Of a DNA stretch of 64,000 bases, positions 20,955 through 31,555 are shown one piece after another; the stretch's first letter is position 1; each line of letters begins with the position of its first letter. A model generated the notes under the pieces. It made no database searches and was not told where the DNA came from. It saw only the letters and a program-made list of their open reading frames with translations. Source of the DNA: Komagataeibacter xylinus (GTDB lineage Bacteria > Pseudomonadota > Alphaproteobacteria > Acetobacterales > Acetobacteraceae); contig NZ_CP041348.1 of NCBI RefSeq assembly GCF_009834365.1, positions 2,269,001 through 2,333,000 on the forward strand, given 5' to 3'. Made by a program: the position numbers and the translations under genes.

Positions 20955-21596
20955 ATGGCTATGAGGGATCGGGATCCCGTAGAGATCTTCAATAACGCTC
21001 TGGTACCGATGGTGGTCGAGCAGACCTCCCGCGGAGAACGGGCATTCGACATCTATTCCCGCCTTCTGCAGGAACGGATCATCTTTCTCACCGGGCCGGT
21101 CTATGACCAGGTCTCGGCGCTGGTTTCCGCGCAGCTGCTTTATCTGGAAAGCGTGAACCCCAGCAAGGAAATCTCGTTCTACATCAACAGCCCCGGCGGC
21201 GTGGTGTCGGCGGGGCTCGCCATCTACGACACCATGCAGTACATCCGCTGCCCCGTCAGCACGGTGTGCATCGGGCAGGCGGCCTCGATGGGGTCGCTGC
21301 TGCTGGCCGGTGGCGAGAAAGGGCGGCGATTCGCGCTGCCCAACTCGCGTGTCATGGTGCACCAGCCTTCGGGCGGGGCGCAGGGCCAGGCCAGCGATAT
21401 CGAGATCCAGGCGCAGGAAATCCTGACCATCCGCCAGCGCCTGAACGAGATCTACAAGGAGCACACCGGCCGCACGCTCGAGGAGATCGAGCAGAAGCTG
21501 GAGCGCGACAGCTACATGTCCGCTGAAGAGGCGCAGGCATTTGGCATTGTGGATGAAGTGGTCCGTCGTAACGTTGCGTCAAAACCTGCAGAGTAA
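20955..21596 (+). CDS. clpP: ATP-dependent Clp protease proteolytic subunit
   Basis: 213 residues. The serine protease triad is visible: Ser in [14 protein letters not shown], His in [12 protein letters not shown], and an Asp in the following helix. ClpP forms the tetradecameric chamber fed by ClpX, which is encoded next. GGATCGGGA stands before the ATG at 20955; a TTG seven codons upstream is in frame but less likely. Confidence 0.97.
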   Translation: MAMRDRDPVEIFNNALVPMVVEQTSRGERAFDIYSRLLQERIIFLTGPVYDQVSALVSAQLLYLESVNPSKEISFYINSPGGVVSAGLAIYDTMQYIRCPVSTVCIGQAASMGSLLLAGGEKGRRFALPNSRVMVHQPSGGAQGQASDIEIQAQEILTIRQRLNEIYKEHTGRTLEEIEQKLERDSYMSAEEAQAFGIVDEVVRRNVASKPAE

Positions 21597-21730
21597 TCTG
21601 CATCAGGGAGCGCGTTCGCAGGCGCGCTCCCGGCCCCGGCGGGGAAGGGTTGCCTGCGGCGGTCCGGGCAGCGTTTTCCGCTCGGTCGCAAGGTATGGAG
21701 AAGTTCCCCTGAGCGGGAATAGGAGCGGTT

Positions 21731-22990
21731 ATGAATAACAAGTCCGGCGATTCCAAAAATACGCTTTACTGCTCGTTCTGCGGCAAGTCGCAGCATGAGG
21801 TCCGCAAACTGATCGCCGGTCCCACCGTGTTCATTTGCGATGAATGCGTCGAATTGTGCATGGATATCATCCGCGAGGAGCACAAGACGCATCTGGTCAA
21901 GTCGCGCGACGGGGTGCCTACGCCGCGTGAAATCTGCAAGATTCTCGATGATTACGTCATCGGGCAGGGTCATGCGAAGAAGGTGCTGTCGGTGGCGGTG
22001 CATAACCACTACAAGCGCCTCGCCCACGCCCAGAAGAACAATGATGTCGAGATTGCAAAATCCAACATCATGCTCATCGGTCCCACCGGCTCGGGCAAGA
22101 CCCTGCTGGCCCAGACGCTGGCCCGCATCCTGGATGTGCCCTTCACCATGGCCGACGCCACCACCCTGACCGAAGCGGGCTACGTGGGCGAGGATGTGGA
22201 GAACATCATCCTCAAGCTGCTGCAGGCGGCCGACTACAATGTGGAGAAGGCCCAGCGCGGCATTGTCTACATCGACGAGATCGACAAGATTTCGCGCAAG
22301 TCGGACAACCCCTCCATCACGCGTGACGTGAGCGGCGAGGGCGTGCAGCAGGCCCTGCTCAAGATCATGGAAGGCACCGTGGCCTCCGTGCCGCCGCAGG
22401 GCGGGCGCAAGCACCCGCAGCAGGAGTTCCTGCAGGTTGACACCACCAACATGCTGTTCATCTGCGGTGGCGCGTTTGCGGGGCTCGACAAGATCATCAG
22501 CGCGCGCGGCAAGGGCTCGGGCATTGGCTTTGGCGCCGATGTGCAGTCGCCCGACGAACGGCGCATGGGGGCCGTACTGCGCGAGGTCGAGCCTGAGGAT
22601 CTGCTGAAATTCGGGCTGATCCCCGAGTTCATCGGTCGTCTGCCCGTGGTTGCCACGCTGGAAGATCTTGATGAGGCAGCCCTGATCGAGATTCTCACCA
22701 AGCCCAAGAACGCGCTCGTCAAGCAGTATGCCCGCCTGTTCCAGATGGAGGACGTGCAGCTTACCTTCACCGAGGATGCGCTGCGTCAGGTAGCCCAGCG
22801 CGCCATCGCGCGGCGTACGGGTGCGCGTGGCCTGCGTGCCATTCTCGAGAGCATCCTGCTTTCGACCATGTTCGACCTTCCCGGCCTGAAGAATGTCGAG
22901 GAAGTAGTGGTCAACAAGGAAGTGGCTGAGGGCAAGGCGCAGCCTGTCTATGTGTATGGCAAGAACCAGCCGGCTGAACAGTCCGCCTGA
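21731..22990 (+). CDS. clpX: ATP-dependent Clp protease ATP-binding subunit ClpX
   Basis: 419-residue AAA+ unfoldase. The N-terminal zinc finger ([21 protein letters not shown]), Walker A GPTGSGKT, Walker [10 protein letters not shown], the pore loop GYVGEDVE and the ClpP-contacting IGF-type loop ([11 protein letters not shown]) are present. It lies 134 nt after clpP, with a spacer that has GC-rich dyads but no clear terminator. Confidence 0.98.
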   Translation: MNNKSGDSKNTLYCSFCGKSQHEVRKLIAGPTVFICDECVELCMDIIREEHKTHLVKSRDGVPTPREICKILDDYVIGQGHAKKVLSVAVHNHYKRLAHAQKNNDVEIAKSNIMLIGPTGSGKTLLAQTLARILDVPFTMADATTLTEAGYVGEDVENIILKLLQAADYNVEKAQRGIVYIDEIDKISRKSDNPSITRDVSGEGVQQALLKIMEGTVASVPPQGGRKHPQQEFLQVDTTNMLFICGGAFAGLDKIISARGKGSGIGFGADVQSPDERRMGAVLREVEPEDLLKFGLIPEFIGRLPVVATLEDLDEAALIEILTKPKNALVKQYARLFQMEDVQLTFTEDALRQVAQRAIARRTGARGLRAILESILLSTMFDLPGLKNVEEVVVNKEVAEGKAQPVYVYGKNQPAEQSA

Positions 22991-23152
22991 CGGTCTGGCC
23001 GCTTTACGCCGAATTGTCGCCACCGGGCTTGTGGTGGTGGCGCGTCGTGACAACATTGAAGTGAGGTTGTCGCATATGCGGCGCAACGGATGGGTAGGCC
23101 ACATGCCTGGGTGCCCATCCGGGATCGTCCATCAGGAGGTCAAAAAAACAAT

Positions 23153-25645
23153 ATGTCTGAAACTGACAGACTGACTCCCGTGCCCGAAGGCACGGAAAAC
23201 ACCGATACCAACACCACCAGTAATCCCGTCGCCACCACGCGTGGCGTGGAGGGAGCTGAAGATGATGCGCGCGACACGATTGCCGTGCTGCCCCTGCGCG
23301 ATATCGTCGTCTTTCCGCACATGATCGTGCCGCTGTTCGTCGGGCGTGAGAAATCCGTCCGCGCGCTTGAAGCGGTAACGCGCAGCGACAAGCAGATCCT
23401 GCTCGTGGCCCAGAAGAACGCGGCGCAGGATGACCCCACGCCCGATGACATCTACCGCTACGGCACGGTTTCCACCATCCTGCAGTTGCTCAAGCTGCCC
23501 GACGGCACGGTCAAGGTGCTCGTTGAAGGGGGCAGGCGCGCCCATATCACCGCGCTGCACGAGGTCGATGGCCATTTCGAGGCCGAGATCGAGGACGTGC
23601 CCGAGCAGGAAACCGATGGCAAGGAAGCCGAGGCGATCGGCCGCACGCTGATCGGCCAGTTCGAGCAGTACATCAAGCTGAACAAGAAGATCGCGCCCGA
23701 GGTGCTGGTCTCTCTCAACCAGATTGATGACCTGTCGAAACTCGCGGACACCATTGCCAGCCACCTGAACCTGAAGATTCCCGAAAAGCAGGAAATCCTC
23801 GAGATCCAGGACGTGAACGCGCGCCTGGAGCGGGTTTTCGCGCATATGGAAGCCGAGATCGGCGTGCTGCAGGTGGAAAAGCGCATCCGTAACCGCGTGA
23901 AGCGGCAGATGGAGAAGACCCAGCGCGAGTACTATCTCAACGAGCAGCTCAAGGCGATCCAGAAGGAACTGGGCGAAGGCGAGGACGGCAAGGACGAGAC
24001 CGCCGAGCTTGAGGAAAAGATCGCCAAGACCAAGTTGAGCAAGGAAGCGCGCGAAAAGGCCCTGGCCGAGCTGAAAAAGCTGCGGAGCATGAGCCCGATG
24101 TCCGCCGAGTCGACGGTAGTGCGCAACTATCTCGACTGGATTCTGGGTATTCCGTGGAAGAAGCGCTCGAAGGTCCGCCATGACCTGTCCGAGGCCCAGA
24201 AGGTGCTCGACACCGACCATTACGGGCTGGAGAAGGTCAAGGAACGTATCATCGAGTATCTGGCCGTGCAGAGTCGCGCCCAGAAGCTCAAGGGGCCGAT
24301 CCTGTGCCTTGTGGGGCCGCCGGGCGTGGGCAAGACCTCGCTTGCCAAGTCCATCGCCAAGGCGACGGGGCGGCAGTATGTGCGCATGTCGCTTGGTGGC
24401 ATGCGCGACGAGGCCGAGATCCGTGGCCACCGCCGCACCTATATCGGCTCGATGCCCGGCAAGATCATCCAGGGCATGAAGAAGGCCAAGACCTCGAATC
24501 CGCTGTTCCTGCTTGATGAGATCGACAAGCTTGGCGCCGACTGGCGCGGCGATCCGTCTTCGGCCCTGCTTGAAGTGCTGGACCCCGAGCAGAATTCGAC
24601 CTTTGGCGATCACTATCTGGAGGTCGATTATGACCTGTCGGATGTGATGTTCATCACCACCGCCAACAGCCTGAACATGCCCCAGCCGCTGCTGGACCGC
24701 ATGGAGATCATCCGCCTGTCGGGTTACACGGAGGATGAGAAGGTCGAGATTGCCAAGCGCCATCTGCTGGGCAAGCAGACGGCTGCCAACAACCTCAAGC
24801 CGGGCGAGTGGTCGGTGTCGGATGATGCCCTGCGCGAGCTGATTCGCAGCTACACGCGTGAGGCGGGCGTGCGTAACCTCGAGCGCGAAATCGCGACACT
24901 GGCCCGTAAGGCTGTGACCGAGATCGTGACCGGCAAGGCCAGGACCGTGACGATCACGGCCGAAAATCTTGAGCAATACGCAGGCGTAAAGCGCTTCCGC
25001 CACGGCGAGACCGAGTCGGAAGACATGGTCGGAGTCGTGACCGGGCTGGCCTGGACCGAAGTGGGCGGGGAAATCCTGACCATCGAAAGCGTGATGGTGC
25101 CCGGCAAGGGCAACATCAAGCTGACCGGCAAGCTTGGCGATGTGATGAAGGAAAGTGTCGCGGCAGCATTGTCCTATGTGCGTAGCCGCGCAGTGACCTT
25201 TGGCATCAGCCCCGACCTGTTTGAAAAGCGCGACCTGCATGTGCATGTGCCTGAAGGGGCCACGCCCAAGGATGGCCCTTCGGCTGGTATCGCCATGGCC
25301 ACCTCGATCGTGAGCGTGATGACGGGAATCCCCGTGCGGCGCGACGTGGGCATGACCGGCGAAATCACGCTGCGTGGCCGCGTGCTGCCGATTGGCGGCC
25401 TGAAGGAGAAGCTGCTGGCTGCCCATCGTGCCGGGCTGCGCACCATCTTCATCCCCAAGGATAACGAGAAAGATCTCGTTGATATCCCCACGGTGGTGAC
25501 CGAGGCGCTGACCATCCTGCCGGTCTCGCATGTGGATGAAGTGATTGGTCAGGCACTCGTGGAAAAGCCCGAGCCGATCGAGTGGACGGAGCCGGTGGCA
25601 GCACCCTCCGCCGAAGGCGCCACGACACCTGCATTGACGCATTGA
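23153..25645 (+). CDS. lon: ATP-dependent protease Lon
   Basis: 830 residues. The N-terminal substrate-binding LON domain starts at [23 protein letters not shown]. The AAA+ module has Walker [10 protein letters not shown] and Walker [12 protein letters not shown]. The protease domain has the catalytic dyad Ser710 ([10 protein letters not shown]) and Lys753 ([14 protein letters not shown]). AGGAGG lies 13 nt before the ATG at 23153; an in-frame upstream ATG adds 21 unlikely residues. The 162-nt gap after clpX may hold its own promoter. Confidence 0.97.
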   Translation: MSETDRLTPVPEGTENTDTNTTSNPVATTRGVEGAEDDARDTIAVLPLRDIVVFPHMIVPLFVGREKSVRALEAVTRSDKQILLVAQKNAAQDDPTPDDIYRYGTVSTILQLLKLPDGTVKVLVEGGRRAHITALHEVDGHFEAEIEDVPEQETDGKEAEAIGRTLIGQFEQYIKLNKKIAPEVLVSLNQIDDLSKLADTIASHLNLKIPEKQEILEIQDVNARLERVFAHMEAEIGVLQVEKRIRNRVKRQMEKTQREYYLNEQLKAIQKELGEGEDGKDETAELEEKIAKTKLSKEAREKALAELKKLRSMSPMSAESTVVRNYLDWILGIPWKKRSKVRHDLSEAQKVLDTDHYGLEKVKERIIEYLAVQSRAQKLKGPILCLVGPPGVGKTSLAKSIAKATGRQYVRMSLGGMRDEAEIRGHRRTYIGSMPGKIIQGMKKAKTSNPLFLLDEIDKLGADWRGDPSSALLEVLDPEQNSTFGDHYLEVDYDLSDVMFITTANSLNMPQPLLDRMEIIRLSGYTEDEKVEIAKRHLLGKQTAANNLKPGEWSVSDDALRELIRSYTREAGVRNLEREIATLARKAVTEIVTGKARTVTITAENLEQYAGVKRFRHGETESEDMVGVVTGLAWTEVGGEILTIESVMVPGKGNIKLTGKLGDVMKESVAAALSYVRSRAVTFGISPDLFEKRDLHVHVPEGATPKDGPSAGIAMATSIVSVMTGIPVRRDVGMTGEITLRGRVLPIGGLKEKLLAAHRAGLRTIFIPKDNEKDLVDIPTVVTEALTILPVSHVDEVIGQALVEKPEPIEWTEPVAAPSAEGATTPALTH

Positions 25646-25690
25646 GCGCTGTAGGGCAGGGGTGCGTGGTCGCAAAAATGTCATGAAGGA

Positions 25691-25720
25691 GGGGAATGAC
25701 GGTTTTCTCTGTCATTCCCC
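25691..25720 (+). terminator. hairpin after lon
   Basis: A perfect 10-bp stem GGGGAATGAC / GTCATTCCCC with a 10-nt loop lies 45 nt after the lon stop. The tail (GAATTCTGTT) is only moderately T-rich. Confidence 0.6.
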
Positions 25721-25732
25721 GAATTCTGTTGG

Positions 25733-25760
25733 TTGACGTGAGAAAAAACAGCGGCATAGT
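25733..25760 (+). promoter_or_regulatory. candidate sigma-70 promoter of hup
   Basis: TTGACG (25733-25738), a 16-bp spacer and CATAGT (25755-25760) lie about 65 bp before the HU start codon, directly after the lon hairpin. Confidence 0.5.
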
Positions 25761-25826
25761 GCGAGCAGAAATGCGGCGCGATGTTTGAACGATTGCGTAA
25801 GCGCACAGTACAAAGAAAGGCGTAAA

Positions 25827-26114
25827 ATGGAGAAGCCACTTAACAAGCAGGAACTGGTTGCTGCGGTAGCCGAGGAAGCCGATCTGGCCAAAGCCAAGGC
25901 TGGCGAAGTGGTTGATGCGGTTTTCGGTGCAATCGAAAAGGCGCTGGCAAACAATCAGGAAGTCCGTCTGGTCGGTTTCGGCACGTTTGTCACGGCGACC
26001 CGCAAGGCCGCCAAGGGCCGCAACCCCCGCACGGGTGAACCGCTGGACATTCCGGAATCCACGTCCGTGCGTTTCAAGCCGGGCAAGAACCTGAAGGAAG
26101 CGGTCAGCAAGTAA
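25827..26114 (+). CDS. hup: HU family DNA-binding protein
   Basis: 95-residue nucleoid protein. The family signature VGFGTFVTATRKAAKGRNPRTG forms the DNA-wrapping beta arm, and the C terminus (VRFKPGKNLKEAVSK) is typical. AGAAAGG precedes the ATG at 25827; the upstream in-frame ATG at 25785 would fall in the promoter-leader. HU directly after lon is a common proteobacterial arrangement. Confidence 0.96.
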   Translation: MEKPLNKQELVAAVAEEADLAKAKAGEVVDAVFGAIEKALANNQEVRLVGFGTFVTATRKAAKGRNPRTGEPLDIPESTSVRFKPGKNLKEAVSK

Positions 26115-26140
26115 GACCGCCTGTTTTCAGGAAAAAAAGA

Positions 26141-26175
26141 GGGGGCAATCCATTTTTCGGGTTGCCCCCTTTTTT
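26141..26175 (+). terminator. rho-independent terminator of hup
   Basis: GGGGGCAA and TTGCCCCC form an 8-bp stem around a 13-nt loop, followed by a T run, 26 nt after the hup stop. Confidence 0.9.
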
Positions 26176-26196
26176 GTAATCCCTTACTAGGGGCGC

Positions 26197-26271
26197 GGGC
26201 GATTAGCTTAGCGGTAGAGCATCTCGTTTACACCGAGAGGGTCGGCGGTTCGATCCCGTCATCGCCCACCA
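26197..26271 (+). tRNA. tRNA-Val (UAC)
   Basis: 75 nt with encoded CCA. The acceptor GGGCGAT pairs with ATCGCCC. The anticodon stem TCTCG/CGAGA holds the loop TTTACAC, giving anticodon UAC. Confidence 0.96.
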
Positions 26272-26304
26272 TGTTTCCTGTTGCAGTACAGGAACATGCC
26301 CCAT

Positions 26305-26381
<77 letters not shown>

Positions 26382-26415
26382 TTATGGCGCAGCCATCATC
26401 ATAATGTTCCGCACC

Positions 26416-26446
26416 ACGCCAGATGCCATTGCGCTGGCGTTTTTTT
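26416..26446 (+). terminator. terminator after the tRNA-Val/tRNA-Asp pair
   Basis: ACGCCAG and CTGGCGT form a 7-bp stem around an 11-nt loop, followed by seven T, 34 nt after tRNA-Asp. The remaining ~230 nt up to nuoA are AT-richer and should contain the nuo promoter; a possible pair is TTGGGT and CATATA near 26595-26625. Confidence 0.85.
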
Positions 26447-26673
26447 GTGCCGGTTTTTCCACACGGAAAAATGAGAATAATAAATCGTACCATTATAGTC
26501 ATGACAGGGCAGTGTTAACGGAAGCGTTACTGTATTCAGCCTCACGGTAATGTTCATGAGTGCACACGGTTAAGTAACTGTTCCCCCCACCGGGTTGGGT
26601 CTAGCATCCCTTCAGCCACATATAAGTCGATAAAGACACCGGGCGGCGTATTAACAGGTTGGGAACACGGAAG

Positions 26674-27039
26674 ATGCATTCCGTTATCGCTGATTATTTG
26701 CCCGTACTGATATTCGGGTGCATTGCTGTGGTGATCGCGGGGGCCATGCTGGGCAGCTCGCTGCTTTTTGGCCACCAGAAACCCTATGCCGAGAAAACGT
26801 CGGCCTATGAATGTGGTTTCGAGGCATTTGACAATGCCCGCCGCCGTTTTGACGTGCGGTTCTATCTGGTGGCGATCCTGTTCATCATTTTCGACCTTGA
26901 GGTCGCTTTCCTCTTTCCCTGGGCGCTCAGCCTGTCGCGGATCGGCTGGTTCGGCTTTGCCTCCATGATGGGTTTCCTCGGCGTTCTGGTGGTCGGCTTC
27001 ATTTACGAATGGAGCAAGGGCGCGCTGGACTGGGATTGA
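26674..27039 (+). CDS. nuoA: NADH-quinone oxidoreductase subunit A
   Basis: 121-residue membrane subunit of respiratory complex I. Three helices are visible, with the family stretches [44 protein letters not shown]. It opens the nuo operon. The ATG at 26674 is chosen; a TTG five codons upstream is in frame. Confidence 0.96.
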   Translation: MHSVIADYLPVLIFGCIAVVIAGAMLGSSLLFGHQKPYAEKTSAYECGFEAFDNARRRFDVRFYLVAILFIIFDLEVAFLFPWALSLSRIGWFGFASMMGFLGVLVVGFIYEWSKGALDWD

Positions 27040-27062
27040 GCATGACAAGGGGAGGCGCCCCA

Positions 27063-27644
27063 ATGGGCAACGATGATACCTCAGGGCCGGGTCGGCCCGC
27101 TGACAGCATTGCCTGGAACCGCGACATGCTGCCCCCGGGGCCGGAGCAGGATGCGGTGATAAAAGGCATCACCGGCGAGATGACGGAAAAGGGCTTTGTC
27201 GTCGCCAGTCTCGACAAGCTGGTCAACTGGGGGCGCACCGGCAGCCTGTGGCCCATGTCATTCGGGCTGGCCTGCTGTGCTGTCGAGATGATCCACGCCT
27301 ACATGCCGCGCTACGATCTTGACCGCATGGGCATCATTCCGCGCGGCTCGCCACGCCAGTCCGATGTAATGATCGTGGCGGGCACGCTCACCAACAAGAT
27401 GGCACCGGCGCTGCGCCGGGTGTACGACCAGATGGCCGAGCCGCGCTGGGTCATCTCCATGGGGTCATGCGCCAACGGGGGCGGGTATTACCATTATTCC
27501 TATTCCGTCGTGCGAGGGTGTGACCGGATCGTGCCGGTGGATGTGTACGTGCCCGGCTGCCCGCCCACGGCGGAGGCACTGATCTACGGCATCCTGCAAC
27601 TGCAGAAAAAGATCCGCAGGACAGGGACAATCCGCCGTGGCTGA
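27063..27644 (+). CDS. nuoB: NADH-quinone oxidoreductase subunit B
   Basis: 193 residues; carries the terminal cluster N2 that reduces quinone. The cysteines lie in [29 protein letters not shown] and [19 protein letters not shown] stands before the ATG at 27063, making this start better than the in-frame ones at 27009 and 27042. Its end overlaps nuoC by eight bases. Confidence 0.97.
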   Translation: MGNDDTSGPGRPADSIAWNRDMLPPGPEQDAVIKGITGEMTEKGFVVASLDKLVNWGRTGSLWPMSFGLACCAVEMIHAYMPRYDLDRMGIIPRGSPRQSDVMIVAGTLTNKMAPALRRVYDQMAEPRWVISMGSCANGGGYYHYSYSVVRGCDRIVPVDVYVPGCPPTAEALIYGILQLQKKIRRTGTIRRG

Positions 27645-28302
27645 TGTGCAGAACCTTCCCGCAAGCCAGCCGCGCGGGGTCACGGGTAGCCTGGGGTCGA
27701 TCAGCTTCCGGCTTTCCACAGCCGTGCCGGGCATCATGTCCGCCGGCATCGAAAAGGGCGAACTCGTGGTGCGCACCACGCGCGACCGTCTGCTCCCGCT
27801 CATGTCCATGCTGCGCGATGATCCGCTTTATGCCTGCCAGCAGGTGATGGACATATGCGGCGTGGACTTTCCCGACCGGGCCGAGCGGTTCGAGGTGGTC
27901 TACAACCTGCTGTCAGTCACCCATAACCACCGCATCCGCGTGATCGTGACCACGGACGAGACCCATCCCGTGCCGTCGGTGCACCAGCTCTGGCCTGCCG
28001 CTACATGGTGGGAGCGCGAGGCGTATGACCTGTTTGGCATCCTGTTTACCGACCAGCCGGACCTGCGCCGCATCCTGACCGATTACGGCTTCGAGGGGCA
28101 TCCGCTGCGCAAGGACTTCCCGCTGACCGGCTATGTCGAGATGCGGTACGACGAGGAGCGGCGGCAGGTGGTCTATGAGCCGGTCGATCTGGTGCAGGAC
28201 TTCCGCAATTTCGACTTTGAATCGCCATGGGAAGGCATCCTGACCCTGCCTGGCGATGAAAAGGCCCATGCCGACCGCCATGACATCAAGCGAAAGGGAT
28301 AA
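27637..28302 (+). CDS. nuoC: NADH-quinone oxidoreductase subunit C
   Basis: 221-residue 30-kDa subunit of the peripheral arm of complex I. The signature [14 protein letters not shown] ([19 protein letters not shown]), [43 protein letters not shown] is intact. The start is GTG inside the nuoB end. NuoC and NuoD are separate here, not fused as in E. coli. Confidence 0.96.
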   Translation: MADVQNLPASQPRGVTGSLGSISFRLSTAVPGIMSAGIEKGELVVRTTRDRLLPLMSMLRDDPLYACQQVMDICGVDFPDRAERFEVVYNLLSVTHNHRIRVIVTTDETHPVPSVHQLWPAATWWEREAYDLFGILFTDQPDLRRILTDYGFEGHPLRKDFPLTGYVEMRYDEERRQVVYEPVDLVQDFRNFDFESPWEGILTLPGDEKAHADRHDIKRKG

Positions 28303-28306
28303 GCCG

Positions 28307-29563
28307 ATGAGCGATGTCACCCTTCGTAGCGATACGGACATTCCCGACAGCCTGCTGCCAGAAGAGCCCGATGGCGAGGTAAAGCGCCATGTGGTGGAAA
28401 TTGATTCCCACGCGCTGAACTTCGGCCCCCAGCATCCCTCCGCCCACGGCGTGCTGCGCCTGGTGCTGGAGATGGAAGGCGAAGTCGTGGCCCGCGCCAT
28501 CCCGCATGTGGGGCTTTTGCATCGTGGCACGGAAAAGCTGATCGAGTACAAGACCTACCCCAAGGCGCTGCCCTATTTTGACCGACTCGATTACGTCTCG
28601 CCCATGTGCGAGGAGCAGGCCTTCGCGCTGGCGGTGGAAAAGCTGCTCAACATCGAGGCCCCGGACCGCGCGAAGTGGATCCGGGTGATGTTTGCCGAGA
28701 TCACGCGCATCCTCAACCACATCCTCAACCTGACCTCCTTCGGGCTGGATTGTGGTGCGCTCACCCCCGCGCTGTGGGGGTATGAGGAACGCGAGAAACT
28801 GATCGAGTTCTATGAGGCCGCATCGGGCGCGCGCTTTCATGCCAATTACGTCCGCCCCGGCGGCGTATCGCGCGATCTGCCCGCGGGGCTTGAGGAACGC
28901 ATAGCCAACTGGGCGCGTACCTTTCCGCAATGGATTGATGACCTTGAATCCCTGCTGACCAGCAACCGGATCTGGAAACAGCGCACGGTGGGCATTGGCG
29001 TATTCACCACCGAGCAGGCGCTGGCCTGGGGCTTCAGCGGGCCGTGCCTGCGGGCCTCGGGCGTGCCGTGGGACCTGCGGCGCAGCCAGCCCTACGATAA
29101 TTACGACAAGGTGCAGTTCAACGTGCCCGTAGGCCGGCAGGGCGACTGTTATGACCGCTACCTCGTGCGCGTGGCCGAAATGCGCGAGAGTGTCAGCATC
29201 ATCAACCAGTGCCTCGAGCAGATCCGTCCCGGCCCGGTGAAGGTGCGCGATCACAAGATCACGCCACCACCCCGGCGCGAGATGAAGCGCTCGATGGAGG
29301 CGCTGATCCATCACTTCAAGCTGTTTACCGAAGGCTATCACGTGCCGCCGGGTGCGACCTACACCGTGACCGAAACGCCCAAGGGCGAGTTTGGCGTGTA
29401 TCTGGTGGCTGATGGCAGCAACCGGCCGTATCGCTGCAAGATCCGGCCTACGGGTTTTTCCCATCTTCAGGCCATTGATGAGATGTCGCGCCGCCACATG
29501 CTGGCGGATGCCGTGGCCATTATCGGGTCGCTCGACCTGGTGTTTGGCGAGATTGACAGGTGA
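28307..29563 (+). CDS. nuoD: NADH-quinone oxidoreductase subunit D
   Basis: 418-residue 49-kDa subunit forming the quinone site with NuoB. Landmarks are [32 protein letters not shown] and the C-terminal [30 protein letters not shown] precedes the ATG at 28307. An upstream frame beginning at 28256 would overlap nuoC and is less likely. Confidence 0.97.
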   Translation: MSDVTLRSDTDIPDSLLPEEPDGEVKRHVVEIDSHALNFGPQHPSAHGVLRLVLEMEGEVVARAIPHVGLLHRGTEKLIEYKTYPKALPYFDRLDYVSPMCEEQAFALAVEKLLNIEAPDRAKWIRVMFAEITRILNHILNLTSFGLDCGALTPALWGYEEREKLIEFYEAASGARFHANYVRPGGVSRDLPAGLEERIANWARTFPQWIDDLESLLTSNRIWKQRTVGIGVFTTEQALAWGFSGPCLRASGVPWDLRRSQPYDNYDKVQFNVPVGRQGDCYDRYLVRVAEMRESVSIINQCLEQIRPGPVKVRDHKITPPPRREMKRSMEALIHHFKLFTEGYHVPPGATYTVTETPKGEFGVYLVADGSNRPYRCKIRPTGFSHLQAIDEMSRRHMLADAVAIIGSLDLVFGEIDR

Positions 29564-29568
29564 CCGAC

Positions 29569-30219
29569 ATGTCCACCCAGCCCACTGCGCCCACGGGCGT
29601 GGAACCTACCCATTTCGCATTTGATGCCGAGAGCGAGCAGCAGATTGCGGTGATCCTTGCCAAATACCCGCCCGAGCGCAAGGCAAGCGGCGTGCTGCCG
29701 TTGCTTTACGTGGTGCAGAAGCAGATGGGCCGCCAGACCGGCAGCGCGTGGATACCGCGCATTGCCATGGACGTCGTGGCCGAACGCCTCGATATGGCGC
29801 CGATCCGGGTTTATGAGGTCGCGACTTTCTACCTCATGTTCAACACGAAGCCGATCGGGCGCTACCACCTGCAGGTCTGCACCACCACCTCGTGCTGGCT
29901 GCGCGGGTCGGATGATGTGACGGCGGCGTGCAAGAAGGCCGCGGGCATCAGGGCATTTGGCGAGACGAGTGCAGACGGCCTGTTCACCCTGACGGAGGTG
30001 GAATGCCTCGGCGCCTGCGCCAATGCCCCGATTTTGCAGGTTGATGATGATTACTACGAAGATCTGGACGGCCCGCGCACGGTTGAGCTGATCGAGGCGC
30101 TCAAGCGCGGGGAGCGGCCCACGCCCGGCCCCACCATCGACCGCCTGAACTCCGCCCCCGCAGGCGGGCGCAAGGTGCTGGTGGATGATGCGGCGGCCAA
30201 GCCGCAGGGGCAGGGGTAA
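29569..30219 (+). CDS. nuoE: NADH-quinone oxidoreductase subunit E
   Basis: 216-residue 24-kDa subunit with a thioredoxin-like fold and a 2Fe-2S cluster. Ligands are in [12 protein letters not shown] and [11 protein letters not shown]. The ATG at 29569 has AGGTGA upstream; GTG at 29560, which overlaps the nuoD stop, is the alternative. The last 40 residues are a variable tail. Confidence 0.95.
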   Translation: MSTQPTAPTGVEPTHFAFDAESEQQIAVILAKYPPERKASGVLPLLYVVQKQMGRQTGSAWIPRIAMDVVAERLDMAPIRVYEVATFYLMFNTKPIGRYHLQVCTTTSCWLRGSDDVTAACKKAAGIRAFGETSADGLFTLTEVECLGACANAPILQVDDDYYEDLDGPRTVELIEALKRGERPTPGPTIDRLNSAPAGGRKVLVDDAAAKPQGQG

Positions 30220-30224
30220 AACGC

Positions 30225-31550
30225 ATGTTGCAGGACAAGGATCGTATCTTCACCAACCTGTATGGCCAGAATGACTGGACGCTGGCCGGGGCCCGCGCCC
30301 GGGGCGACTGGGATGGCACGGCGGAAATCCTCGCGCGCGGGCGCGATGCCATCATCGGCGAGATGAAGGCATCAGGCCTGCGCGGTCGCGGCGGGGCGGG
30401 CTTTCCCACCGGGGTCAAATGGTCGTTCATGCCGCGCAAGAATGACGGGCGACCGCATTATCTCGTCATCAATGGCGATGAGTCCGAACCCGGCACCTGC
30501 AAGGACCGCGAGATCCTGCGCCACGACCCGCATAAGCTGGTGGAAAGTGCGCTGATCGCCTCCTTCGCCATGGGGGCGCATGCGGCCTACATCTATATTC
30601 GCGGCGAGTTCTATAACGAGGCCATGCACCTCCAGCATGCCATTGACGAGGCATACGAGGCGGGGCTGATCGGCAAAAACGCCTGCGGCTCGGGTTGGGA
30701 TTTTGACTTCTACATCCATCGCGGCGCGGGTGCTTACATATGCGGTGAGGAAACGGCCCTGCTTGAAAGCCTTGAGGGCAAGAAGGGCCAGCCGCGCATG
30801 AAGCCGCCTTTCCCCGCAGCAATGGGCCTGTATGGCTGCCCCACCACGGTCAATAACGTGGAAAGTATTGCGGTCTCGGCCACCATCCTGCGGCGCGGGG
30901 CGGCATGGTTCTCGGGGCTGGGGCGGCCCAATAACGCGGGCAGCAAGCTCATGGCCATATCGGGCCACGTCAACACGCCCTGCGTGTTTGAAGAAGAGCT
31001 TGGCGTGCCGATGCGCGAAATCATTGAAAAGCATGGCGGTGGCGTGCGCGGCGGCTGGGACAACCTGCTCGCCGTCATTCCCGGTGGCTGCTCGGTGCCC
31101 ATGCTGCCGCGTGATGTATGTGAAAACGTGCTGATGGATTACGACAGCCTGCGCGCCGAAGGCTCCGGCCTTGGCACCGGCTGCATGATCGTGATGGACA
31201 AGTCCACCGACATCATCGCGGCCATCGCCCGGTTCTCGAAATTCTTCAAGCATGAAAGCTGTGGCCAGTGCACGCCGTGCCGCGAGGGTACGGGCTGGAT
31301 GATGCGCATCATGGAACGCATGGTGGAAGGCCGCGCCGAGATCGAGGAAATCGACATGCTCGAGCAGGTCACCCGCCAGGTGGAAGGCCACACCATCTGC
31401 GCGCTGGGCGATGCGGCGGCATGGCCCATACAGGGGCTGATCCGCCGGTTCCGACCGGTGATGGAAGAACGCATCCACGCCTACAAGGCGGCCCATGGCG
31501 GCAGCCGGCCGGTGCAGGTGCCCACCGGCCTTGTTGAAGCGGCGGAGTAG
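30225..31550 (+). CDS. nuoF: NADH-quinone oxidoreductase subunit F
   Basis: 441-residue subunit that binds NADH and FMN. The glycine-rich loops [13 protein letters not shown] and [15 protein letters not shown] form the nucleotide sites. Cluster N3 is held by [15 protein letters not shown] and a later cysteine in [24 protein letters not shown] lies upstream of the ATG. Confidence 0.97.
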   Translation: MLQDKDRIFTNLYGQNDWTLAGARARGDWDGTAEILARGRDAIIGEMKASGLRGRGGAGFPTGVKWSFMPRKNDGRPHYLVINGDESEPGTCKDREILRHDPHKLVESALIASFAMGAHAAYIYIRGEFYNEAMHLQHAIDEAYEAGLIGKNACGSGWDFDFYIHRGAGAYICGEETALLESLEGKKGQPRMKPPFPAAMGLYGCPTTVNNVESIAVSATILRRGAAWFSGLGRPNNAGSKLMAISGHVNTPCVFEEELGVPMREIIEKHGGGVRGGWDNLLAVIPGGCSVPMLPRDVCENVLMDYDSLRAEGSGLGTGCMIVMDKSTDIIAAIARFSKFFKHESCGQCTPCREGTGWMMRIMERMVEGRAEIEEIDMLEQVTRQVEGHTICALGDAAAWPIQGLIRRFRPVMEERIHAYKAAHGGSRPVQVPTGLVEAAE

Positions 31551-31555
31551 GAACA

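Noticed and set aside
23132..25684. 850-codon open frame antisense to lon, and similar long antisense frames (19281-21464, 17533-19131)
   Set aside because: They are exact shadows of well-identified plus-strand genes, with His/Arg/Gln-rich composition caused by high GC at third positions, and no family motifs.
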